A DNA stretch of 51,404 nt from Cytophagales bacterium. Its GTDB lineage: Bacteria > Bacteroidota > Bacteroidia > Cytophagales > Spirosomataceae. A program made the translations under genes and the position numbers. The stretch is from NCBI GenBank assembly GCA_013298865.1, contig JAAFJL010000012.1:1-51404 (forward strand), in the 5' to 3' direction. Shown piece by piece: positions 27,470-34,551 of the stretch (positions within the stretch are counted from its first letter, which is position 1; the number at the start of each line of letters is the position of its first letter). A model generated the notes under the pieces. The model made no database searches and was not told the origin of the DNA. It saw only the letters and a list, made by a program, of their open reading frames with translations.

Positions 27470-28375
27470 TTATTTCTTCTTAAACTTACACTTTGAATTA
27501 TCCGATTTCACGAAATAAGATTTGTAATTTAATGCCTTCGAATTTGTACAACCAACCAATTCTAAAACTTCAATATTCTTAAAATCTATTGGATGGCTTT
27601 CTGCTTGCATTGCTATATAACCTTCTTTCAAAGGCATACCATCTTTCTTTTTCCAGTCTGACGGGTCTTTGATTTTGGAAAATGTCCAATTTTCTTCCTC
27701 AGAAACAAATCCGCCGCCAATTTGGGTTTTTTCGTAAGTCAAAACTGTGTCTCCCTCAATGATTTGATGTACGATTGAATCTCCTAAAACAATAATTGCA
27801 GCTTTTACCCACTGGTCGCCATCATAGGTTTTAGAGTCTGAATCTATACAATGGTCTAATCGCAATCTGTCTTTTATTACGACTTTCGTGCCTGGCGAAC
27901 ATAAATTTCCAGTATGTCGCTCGCCTTTTCCCAATCCTCCTAACAACTGCATTTCTAAAGAAACTGGAAAGGTCTGCTCAAAAGTCAAACTTTTTGCCGA
28001 CTGAGAATGCACCATTACACCACTATTTCTATCATTCCAGACAGCACCCCCAGGAGTTTGTTTTCCTTGAAATCTATACTCAAACCTAAGCATATAGTAC
28101 GAATAGGGCTTTTTGTAGTAAATATGCCCATACTTTTCATCGAAATTCCCGTATTGGTCATACTTAATTCTCATCATGCCATTTTCGACCTGAAAAGTAT
28201 TTTTATAATTATCGTTGATGGGTCTATCGGCAATTTTAATAGTCCAACCCGTTAAATCTTTTCCATTAAAAATGCTTACCCAATCATTGGAATCAGATTT
28301 TTTCTGAGCAAAAATGCTAAAATTTACAACTGAAAAAAATAGAAATTGTAAAAGAATAATGTGTGATTTTTTCAT
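27470..28375 (-). CDS. Secreted 3-keto-disaccharide hydrolase family (DUF1080) protein
   Basis: A 301-residue secreted protein with a signal peptide (MKKSHIILLQFLFFSVVNFS...FAQ). The DUF1080/3-keto-disaccharide hydrolase beta-sandwich is visible from WVSIFNGKDLTGWTIKI through MMRIKYDQYGNF, YSYYMLRFEYRF, NDRNSGVMVHSQ, PVSLEMQLLGG and GYIAMQAESHPIDFKNIEVL. Members act on glycans or keto-sugars in the periplasm or outside the cell; the substrate here is not known. A short Cys-containing tail (CTNSKALNYKSYF, SKCKFKKK) after the domain is unusual. A second, shorter family member is at 39496-40257. Confidence 0.88.
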   Translation of the reverse strand: MKKSHIILLQFLFFSVVNFSIFAQKKSDSNDWVSIFNGKDLTGWTIKIADRPINDNYKNTFQVENGMMRIKYDQYGNFDEKYGHIYYKKPYSYYMLRFEYRFQGKQTPGGAVWNDRNSGVMVHSQSAKSLTFEQTFPVSLEMQLLGGLGKGERHTGNLCSPGTKVVIKDRLRLDHCIDSDSKTYDGDQWVKAAIIVLGDSIVHQIIEGDTVLTYEKTQIGGGFVSEEENWTFSKIKDPSDWKKKDGMPLKEGYIAMQAESHPIDFKNIEVLELVGCTNSKALNYKSYFVKSDNSKCKFKKK

Positions 28376-28443
28376 GAGTTTTTTGTTTCAAGTTAAGCAA
28401 AAAGGACGAGTTAAACTGGACAGCATATTAAATTTTCATCCAT

Positions 28444-28605
28444 TAGACTGCCTGCGAAAGTGTTTGGTGATTGAAAAACATTAGATTTTCGAGCGAAAAC
28501 GAAGAGAATTTTGAGAGCATAGCATCGCTACGGTTGAAAAATTTTCTTCGTTTGCAGCCGAAAAGGTATTGTTTTACAACATCAAACACTTTCGCAGGAA
28601 GTCTA
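28444..28605. repeat. Long palindromic element upstream of the ArgE gene
   Basis: Outer arms TAGACTGCCTGCGAAAGTGT (28444-) and ACACTTTCGCAGGAAGTCTA (ending 28605) are inverse with one mismatch and the pairing continues inward. Inner arms AACGAAGAGAATTTT and AAAATTTTCTTCGTTT also pair, and the apex is GCATAGCATCGCTACGGT. The 162 bases can fold as one long hairpin with bulges. No open reading frame is present. It ends 29 bases before the ArgE start, so the promoter is either inside it or in the last bases (TATCTTTA at 28607). Confidence 0.8.
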
Positions 28606-28634
28606 TTATCTTTACAAAAAAAAGAATTTAATCA

Positions 28635-29708
28635 ATGACCTTACAAGAAGAACTTACCCAAGACGCAATTGAATTACTAAAACAACTCATTGCTACTCAG
28701 TCATTTAGTAGAGAAGAAGATAAAACTGCTGATTTGATTGCAGAATTTCTAAGTTCAAGGAATATTCCGTACAGCAGAAAAATCAATAACATTTGGGCAA
28801 GAAATAAAACATTTAATCCAGAGTTGCCTACTGTTTTACTGAACTCACATCATGATACTGTAAAACCAAATCCAGCATGGACATTGAATCCCTACGAACC
28901 TCTTGTTAAAGATGGAAAACTTTATGGTTTGGGGAGTAACGATGCTGGTGGTTGTTTGGTTAGTTTGTTGGCTACGTTTTTATACTTTTATTATCGTACC
29001 GACTTAGTTTTCAATGTGTTATTTGTGGCTTCGGCAGAAGAAGAAATTTCTGGAGTGAATGGATTAGAGTTATTATTGAAAGAAAAATCTTTACCAGAAA
29101 TTAGTTTTGCTATCGTTGGAGAACCTACTGAAATGCACTTAGCCATTGCCGAAAAAGGTTTGATGGTTGTCGATTGTATGTCACACGGTGTAGCGGGTCA
29201 TGCGGCACGAGAAGAAGGAGAAAATGCTATTTACAAAGCATTGAGAGACATTTCATGGATTAATAGTTATGAATTCCCAAAGGTTTCGCCTGTTTTGGGA
29301 AAAGTAAAAATGTCTGTAACCATTATCAATGCTGGTTCTCAGCACAATGTAGTACCAGCAGAATGTAAATTCACGATTGATTGCAGAGTGACAGAAAAAT
29401 ATACTTTGGATGAAGTTTTGAAGACAATCAAAGAAAATATTGATGCGGAAATTTTACCCCGTTCGACAAGGTTAAAGCCGTCTTCAATTCCAGAAGGTCA
29501 TGCGATTGTCCAAGCAGGAATTTCTTTAGGTAGAACAACGTATGGATCTCCTACAACTTCAGATCAAGCAGTTTTGGATTGTCAATCTTTAAAAATGGGT
29601 CCAGGACATTCTGGTCGTTCGCATTCGGCGGATGAATTTATTTATTTGCACGAAATCACAGAAGGAATTGATTTGTACATAAAAATGCTAAAAAAAGTAA
29701 TCATTTGA
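28635..29708 (+). CDS. argE: Acetylornithine deacetylase-type M20 hydrolase
   Basis: A 357-residue M20 metallo-hydrolase matching the Bacteroidota ArgE, which releases ornithine from its N-acyl (acetyl or, in some members of the phylum, succinyl) form in arginine synthesis. Metal and catalytic residues are seen in LLNSHHDTVKP (His and Asp), LYGLGSNDAGG (Asp), ASAEEEISGVNG (catalytic Glu pair), GEPTEMHLAIAEKG and the final GPGHSGRSHSADEF (His). A dimerisation domain lies in the middle (CMSHGVAGHAAREEGENAIY). No other arginine gene is next to it here. The acyl specificity cannot be told from sequence by eye. Confidence 0.88.
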   Translation: MTLQEELTQDAIELLKQLIATQSFSREEDKTADLIAEFLSSRNIPYSRKINNIWARNKTFNPELPTVLLNSHHDTVKPNPAWTLNPYEPLVKDGKLYGLGSNDAGGCLVSLLATFLYFYYRTDLVFNVLFVASAEEEISGVNGLELLLKEKSLPEISFAIVGEPTEMHLAIAEKGLMVVDCMSHGVAGHAAREEGENAIYKALRDISWINSYEFPKVSPVLGKVKMSVTIINAGSQHNVVPAECKFTIDCRVTEKYTLDEVLKTIKENIDAEILPRSTRLKPSSIPEGHAIVQAGISLGRTTYGSPTTSDQAVLDCQSLKMGPGHSGRSHSADEFIYLHEITEGIDLYIKMLKKVII

Positions 29709-29710
29709 TG

Positions 29711-29887
29711 GTTTTTGATTGAGTGATTGAGTGATTTGTGATTGAGTGAGTAGATGATTTTTGATTGAGTGATTTACTGGATAATAGTTTATAATTTCCA
29801 AAATCACTCAATCACCAAATCACAACTCACTCAATCACAAATCACTCAATCACAACTAAAACCTCTCACAACTAAAACCTCTCACAA
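29711..29887. repeat. GATTGAGTGA word repeats forming a giant hairpin
   Basis: The left part (29716-29775) is built of GATTGAGTGATT units and the right part (29810-29855) of their inverses AATCACTCAATCAC. It is followed by two tandem 17-base units AACTAAAACCTCTCACA (29854-29887). The region fills the space between convergent genes, and its pairing could stop both transcripts. It also resembles the words at 36433-36455. Confidence 0.7.
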
Positions 29888-31201
29888 ATCACCGCTTTTT
29901 TTATCCATTTTCAAATATGGTTTTTGGCTTAAAACCATGAATAAAAGACTTAGAATTAGTCCGCCTAACATTACAAAAAGTAGTGAAAATCTAATTGCTT
30001 TTTCATCATGAAATACTTTATCAGTTAAAATTGCTACCATTAATGGACCAAATGTTAGCCCGATTAGATTTGCAAAAAATAAATATAGTGCCGAAGCCAT
30101 TCCTCTCATTTGGCTTGGCGTAACCTCTAAAATCGCCGCCGTGCCTGCCCCAAACATTGATGAAGAAAAGAAAGCTACGGGTACAAGTGCGATAGCAGCG
30201 GCTTCTCCAGTTGGCATAATTGGGAAAATCCAACAAGTCGCAAAAAAGCCTGTTATCAACAAAATACAAGCCTTGATTCTTCCTAAAACCTCCCCTTTTT
30301 GTGTGTAATAATCTGCTAATTTTCCGCCAAACCACAAACCAATTGTGCTAAAAACCATCACTACAGCACCAAAAATAATTCCAGCTTTTCCTGCTCCCCA
30401 GCCATAAGTTCTATCAAAAAAAGTGGGAACCCATGCAGCAGTGGCATAATTTACCATTGTTACAAAAGCCATTCCGAGGTTTAACGTTAAATAAACTCTC
30501 CATTCTTTCAATAAAAACTTAAACGTTTCAGACAAAGAAACCTTTCTCTGACCAACTGATTTACGAACAGGTTCTTTAAACAAACTAATTATAAAAACAA
30601 TCAATAATCCAGGCAAACCAACAGCGAAGAAAACAGCTTGCCACGGAAACACATCTCCAACTATGGGCAAATGCCAAACTCCCTGAGTCGTTACCGATTT
30701 TACTACTAAACCTCCCAATAAAAAAGCCATTCCTGAGCCAATAAAAATGCCCATATTATAAACACTATTGGCTGCTGCCAACTTATTTTTGGGAAATAAA
30801 TCAGCAATCATCGAGTATGCCGAAGGAGAAAGTGCGGACTCGCCAATACCGACACCCATACGTGCTAAAAACAATTGATTGAAATTTTTAGTAATACCAC
30901 ATAAGGCTGTCATTACAGACCATAAACCAATCCCCCAAGCAATTATTTTCTTGCGATTTTGCGTATCCGCAAGTCGGGCAATTGGAATGCCCAGAAAAGT
31001 ATAAAATAAAGCGAAAGAAAGTCCCATTAACAAACTGATTTGAGTGTCAGAAATATTCAAATCTCTTTTGATGGGTTTCACGAGAAGGGACAAAATTTGC
31101 CTGTCAATGAAGGAAGAAACGTAAGCCAATGTCAGAATTCCGACAACAAACCATGCTTGCTTTAAATTTTGTGTTTCAGGGTTAGGATTTTGTTCGTTCA
31201 T
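29882..31201 (-). CDS. Spns-type MFS transporter
   Basis: A 439-residue major facilitator with twelve predicted membrane segments. MFS signatures visible are SFIDRQILSLLVKPIK after helix 1, LPIARLADTQNRKK-like (GIPIARLADTQNRKKII) in loop 2-3, and MGVGIGESALSPSAYSMIAD in helix 4-5. These match the spinster-like subgroup (RQILSLL, RxGVGxGEAxxxP), which often carries organic acids or sphingolipids in other organisms; the substrate in Bacteroidota is unknown. The N terminus is short and polar. It is divergent from the FAD oxidoreductase (53-base gap), and both may respond to the same signal. Confidence 0.88.
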   Translation of the reverse strand: MNEQNPNPETQNLKQAWFVVGILTLAYVSSFIDRQILSLLVKPIKRDLNISDTQISLLMGLSFALFYTFLGIPIARLADTQNRKKIIAWGIGLWSVMTALCGITKNFNQLFLARMGVGIGESALSPSAYSMIADLFPKNKLAAANSVYNMGIFIGSGMAFLLGGLVVKSVTTQGVWHLPIVGDVFPWQAVFFAVGLPGLLIVFIISLFKEPVRKSVGQRKVSLSETFKFLLKEWRVYLTLNLGMAFVTMVNYATAAWVPTFFDRTYGWGAGKAGIIFGAVVMVFSTIGLWFGGKLADYYTQKGEVLGRIKACILLITGFFATCWIFPIMPTGEAAAIALVPVAFFSSSMFGAGTAAILEVTPSQMRGMASALYLFFANLIGLTFGPLMVAILTDKVFHDEKAIRFSLLFVMLGGLILSLLFMVLSQKPYLKMDKKSGDL

Positions 31202-31254
31202 TTGTGGAAGGGATTTAGTTTCCTAAAGCTATTAATATTTATCAGAAATAAAAA

Positions 31255-32358
31255 ATGTACGACGTAACGATTATTGGTGGAGGCTTAGCAGGTTTAGTCA
31301 GTAGTATTGTCCTCAGGCAAGCAGGGAAAAAAGTTATTGTAATTGAAAAGAAAACATATCCTTTTCATAGAGTTTGTGGAGAATATATTTCTAATGAAAC
31401 TCGCCCTTTTTTGGAAGCTATCGGGTTGGATTTTCAGAAATTACAAGTCAAAGAAATTACTCAATTTTGTTTCACTTCTCCTTCGGGGAAAGAACTAAAA
31501 ACGCCATTAGACTTAGGCGGATTTGGAATTAGTAGATATGAAATTGATTTTGAATTGTACAAATTAGCCTCCACATTGGGTGTTGAGTTTCTACTTGGGA
31601 AAAATGTTGAGGATTGTGTTTTTCAGAACGAACATTTTGAAACAAAAATCTCTGATAATCAAATAGTTAAATCAAAATACGCATTGGCATCATGGGGTAA
31701 AAGAACGAAATTAGATGCTACTTTAAAACGAGATTTTTTCCAGAAAAGAAGCCCACATATTGGCGTGAAATACCATATTAAAACTGATTTTCCGAAAGAT
31801 TTAATTGCCTTGCATAATTTCAAAGATGGCTATTGTGGAATTTCTGCCATTGAGGAAGATAAGTATTGTTTATGCTATTTGACAACCAGAGAAAATCTCA
31901 GAAAACACGGTACTATTCCAGCAATGGAAAAGGAAATTCTTTGGCAAAATCCACACTTGAAAAAGATTTTTCTGGAATCTACTTTTTTGTATGAAAAACC
32001 AGAAGTTATCAATGAAATTTCTTTTGCCCCTAAAACTTCAATTGAAAATCATATTTTGATGGTTGGCGACACCGCAGGATTGATAACGCCCCTCTGTGGA
32101 AACGGCATGGCAATGGCGATTCATGGAGCAAAATTAGCAGCAGAAGTTTTGATTGAAAATTTTGACAATAGGCGAAATGTAGAATCAAAATATCAAGATA
32201 TTTGGCAAAGAAACTTTGCTCAAAGACTATGGATAGGGCGAAATGTCCAGCGATTATTTGGAGGAATTTGGCTTTCTGAAATAGCTTTAATGACGCTAAA
32301 ACTCATAAAACCGTTGTTTAGATTCATCATTAAAAAAACTCATGGAGAAGTATTTTAA
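31255..32358 (+). CDS. FAD-dependent oxidoreductase (geranylgeranyl-reductase-like)
   Basis: A 367-residue flavoprotein. The N-terminal Rossmann motif GGGLAGLVSSIVLRQAGKK with VIVIEKK, then FHRVCGEYISNE and the second FAD motif MVGDTAGLITPLCGNGMAMA place it in the geranylgeranyl reductase/tryptophan halogenase-like FAD group. The substrate is unknown; relatives reduce isoprenoids or oxidise aromatic products. No polyketide or terpene gene is beside it here. The C terminus is amphipathic (LFRFIIKKTHGEVF) and could bind a membrane. The gene has no obvious terminator of its own within the following 270 bases except the hairpin at 32638. Confidence 0.85.
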   Translation: MYDVTIIGGGLAGLVSSIVLRQAGKKVIVIEKKTYPFHRVCGEYISNETRPFLEAIGLDFQKLQVKEITQFCFTSPSGKELKTPLDLGGFGISRYEIDFELYKLASTLGVEFLLGKNVEDCVFQNEHFETKISDNQIVKSKYALASWGKRTKLDATLKRDFFQKRSPHIGVKYHIKTDFPKDLIALHNFKDGYCGISAIEEDKYCLCYLTTRENLRKHGTIPAMEKEILWQNPHLKKIFLESTFLYEKPEVINEISFAPKTSIENHILMVGDTAGLITPLCGNGMAMAIHGAKLAAEVLIENFDNRRNVESKYQDIWQRNFAQRLWIGRNVQRLFGGIWLSEIALMTLKLIKPLFRFIIKKTHGEVF

Positions 32359-32576
32359 GCACAAATACTCAAAGTACAAATGCTTTATTTTGGTATAATT
32401 TTAACATAAATTGTAACTATTTTTAAATTTTGTGTTTCCAGAAAGAATATACGTTTAATTTGTTAAAAATCAAGTATTACCAAATATATCGTTTTGTACT
32501 TCGATATATGCAAAATAATATTCTGTTTTTTAATTCAAAAAAGCTCCAAATTTAAGTTTTACCAAATAAAATTTTA

Positions 32577-32606
32577 TTGATTTAAAACTTTTATAGCATA
32601 CTTTTG
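32577..32606 (+). promoter_or_regulatory. Consensus Bacteroidota promoter of a candidate small RNA
   Basis: TTG at 32577-32579, exactly 19 bases, then TACTTTTG at 32599-32606. This is a full match to the TTG-N19-TAnnTTTG consensus. No start codon in a sensible plus-strand frame follows; a terminator does. Confidence 0.6.
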
Positions 32607-32611
32607 TATCA

Positions 32612-32668
32612 ATTACACTTCAATAACCTGCTATGAGTGCTGCCGATTAATTGGCAGCATTTTTTTTT
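32612..32668 (+). ncRNA. Candidate small RNA antisense to the 3' end of lrp
   Basis: The predicted transcript of about 57 bases starts 5-7 bases after the TACTTTTG box and ends in a canonical terminator: TGCTGCC (32638-32644), loop GATTAATT, GGCAGCA (32653-32659), then nine T (32660-32668). It overlaps the last 38 bases of lrp on the other strand. Alternatively the hairpin is a distant terminator for the FAD oxidoreductase gene. No known RNA family was recognised. Confidence 0.45.
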
Positions 32669-33131
32669 GCTCTCCCAATTCAATTACAGTTGTACTTTTA
32701 ATTTCAGACATCACAAACGAACTACTGATGTGTGCCACGCTTGAAAGAACCGATAATTTTTTCTGGTAAAATTCATTATAGCCGTCCATATCCGAGGCAT
32801 AGACTTTAATCAAATAATCAAAATTTCCTGATACCACCGAACATTCTAAAACCTCTGGAAATTGCTGGATGGCGGTTTCAAAATCCAAGAAATTATTATG
32901 GGTTTGTTTGTCTAAAGTAATGTTGCAATAAACCGTTAATGGTTTGCCTACTTTCTTTTTATTCAGAATGGTAACATACTTTTCTATGTATCCATCTGAT
33001 TCTAATTTTTTAATTCTGTCATGTGTGGGCGTGATTGATAAATTGATTTGTTGAGCAATTTCTTTGATGGTTAATTGTGCATTTTCTTGAAGAAGTTGCA
33101 GTATTGTAATATCCGATGAGTCTAAAGTCAT
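32631..33131 (-). CDS. Lrp/AsnC-family transcriptional regulator
   Basis: A 166-residue feast/famine regulator. The N-terminal winged helix is clear (LDSSDITILQLLQENAQLTI, KEIAQQINLSITPTHDRIKK, LESDGYIEKYVTIL), followed by the ligand-binding RAM/AsnC domain (VYCNITLDKQ, FPEVLECSVVSGNFDYLIKV). The start is ATG at 33131 (MTLDSSDI): the frame opens at 33155, but a promoter-like TATTTTTG occupies 33153-33160, so the longer form is unlikely. It is divergent from alanine dehydrogenase, the classic target of such regulators, which it probably controls in response to alanine. The last codons overlap a plus-strand terminator and candidate small RNA. Confidence 0.93.
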   Translation of the reverse strand: MTLDSSDITILQLLQENAQLTIKEIAQQINLSITPTHDRIKKLESDGYIEKYVTILNKKKVGKPLTVYCNITLDKQTHNNFLDFETAIQQFPEVLECSVVSGNFDYLIKVYASDMDGYNEFYQKKLSVLSSVAHISSSFVMSEIKSTTVIELGEQKKMLPINRQHS

Positions 33132-33152
33132 GATTTTGGGAGAATTTTTTTC

Positions 33153-33160
33153 CAAAAATA
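33153..33160 (-). promoter_or_regulatory. Candidate -7 element of lrp
   Basis: TATTTTTG on the minus strand, 21 bases before the ATG at 33131. It decides the start choice for the regulator. No TTG at the standard distance. Confidence 0.45.
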
Positions 33161-33263
33161 TAAAAACTTAGGCTTTTAAAAAGAAATATTTTTTGTTTTT
33201 ATTAAAAATACTTCATTTTTTTCTTATTTATTTTTCAATAACAATATATATTTCTGTTACCTG

Positions 33264-33271
33264 TATTTTTG
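33264..33271 (+). promoter_or_regulatory. ald: Candidate -7 element of ald
   Basis: TATTTTTG, 39 bases before the ATG at 33311, giving a leader of about 33 bases. The very AT-rich space between this and the lrp promoter (33165-33263) is where Lrp-type protein would be expected to bind. Confidence 0.45.
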
Positions 33272-33310
33272 TGAAAGAATTACAACTCATCAACAAACAA
33301 AATAGAGACT

Positions 33311-34423
33311 ATGATAATTGGTGTTCCTAAAGAAATAAAGAATAACGAAAACCGTGTTGCGTTAACGCCAGCAGGTGTTGCTGAATTTAAGAAAAATGGT
33401 CATGTTGTTTATGTCCAGACACAGGCGGGTGCAGGTAGTGGGTTTTCTGACGAAGAATATACAGAAGCTGGAGCATCAATTTTACCTACAATTGAAGCTG
33501 TTTACAATGTTGCAGATATGATTTGTAAAGTAAAAGAACCAATAGCTTCTGAGTACAACTTAATAAAAGAGCATCAATTATTGTTTACGTATTTTCACTT
33601 TGCATCTTCAGAAGAATTAACCCATGCAATGATTGAAAGAAAAGCAGTTTGTTTGGCTTATGAGACAGTAGAAAAAACAGACCGTTCTTTGCCACTTTTA
33701 GTACCAATGTCCGAGGTTGCAGGTAGAATGGCAATCCAAGAAGGTGCTAAGTACTTAGAAAAACCAATGGGTGGTAGAGGAATTTTGTTGGGAGGTGTTG
33801 CAGGAGTAAAACCCGCAAATGTTTTGATTTTAGGTGGTGGAATTGTTGGAATTCAAGCGGCAAAAATGGCGGCAGGTTTAGGGGCAAATGTTACAATTGT
33901 AGATATTAGCTTACCTCGCTTGCGTTATTTGGAAGATGTTTTGCCTGCAAACGTTGATACAGTGATGTCTAACGAGTACAATATTCGTCAATTGATACAG
34001 CACGCAGATTTGATTGTGGGAGCAGTTTTGATTCCAGGAGCAAAAGCCCCACATTTGATTACTCGTAAAATGTTGAAATTAATGAAACAAGGAACTGTCT
34101 TAGTTGACGTAGCTGTTGACCAAGGCGGATGTATAGAAACTTGTAGTCCGACAACCCACGAAAACCCAACATTTGTTATCGACGGAATCGTACATTACTG
34201 TGTTGCAAATATGCCAGGTGCTGTGCCTTACACATCTACCTTAGCCTTAACTAATGCTACCTTACCATATGCTATTCAGTTAGCAAACAAAGGCTGGAAA
34301 AAGGCTTGTTTAGAAAACGAAGAATTGAAGAAAGGATTGAATGTTGTGGAAGGAAAAATTGTTTTTAAAGGCGTATCTGATGCTTGGAATTTAGATTACA
34401 CAGATGTGTTAACATTATTTTAA
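33311..34423 (+). CDS. ald: Alanine dehydrogenase
   Basis: Interconverts L-alanine and pyruvate plus ammonia with NAD; cytoplasmic, usually hexameric. The 370-residue length is typical. The N-terminal family pattern MIIGVPKEIKNNENRVALTP and TQAGAGSGFSDEEYTEAGA is present, followed by CLAYETVE, PLLVPMSEVAGRMA, the NAD-binding loop LILGGGIVGIQAAKMAAGLG (about residue 175) and DQGGCIET with FVIDGIVHYCVANMPGAVP. It is divergent from lrp, with a terminator 70 bases after the stop codon. Confidence 0.97.
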   Translation: MIIGVPKEIKNNENRVALTPAGVAEFKKNGHVVYVQTQAGAGSGFSDEEYTEAGASILPTIEAVYNVADMICKVKEPIASEYNLIKEHQLLFTYFHFASSEELTHAMIERKAVCLAYETVEKTDRSLPLLVPMSEVAGRMAIQEGAKYLEKPMGGRGILLGGVAGVKPANVLILGGGIVGIQAAKMAAGLGANVTIVDISLPRLRYLEDVLPANVDTVMSNEYNIRQLIQHADLIVGAVLIPGAKAPHLITRKMLKLMKQGTVLVDVAVDQGGCIETCSPTTHENPTFVIDGIVHYCVANMPGAVPYTSTLALTNATLPYAIQLANKGWKKACLENEELKKGLNVVEGKIVFKGVSDAWNLDYTDVLTLF

Positions 34424-34494
34424 TAAGAAAAGGTTGACAAGTATATATTTTATATTTATATTTACAACTTTAATAGTGGTTAGGTATTAAAGAA

Positions 34495-34524
34495 ATGTCG
34501 TTACTTATAGTGACGGCATTTTTT
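34495..34524 (+). terminator. Terminator downstream of ald
   Basis: ATGTCGTTAC (34495-34504) and GTGACGGCAT (34510-34519) pair with two G-U pairs, followed by six T. A weaker promoter-like pair (TTG at 34434, TATATTTA at 34457) lies between ald and this hairpin. Confidence 0.75.
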
Positions 34525-34551
34525 ACTTTATAGACATCCTGTATTTTTTTC

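Noticed and set aside
29711-29856. CRISPR-like array of GATTGAGTGATT units
   Set aside because: Units are irregular in length and spacing, there are no unique spacers of even size, and both arms pair with each other; it is a word-repeat hairpin. No cas gene is present.
33131-33155. Eight-residue N-terminal extension of the Lrp-type protein
   Set aside because: A TATTTTTG promoter box lies over these codons, and homologous proteins begin at the shorter start.
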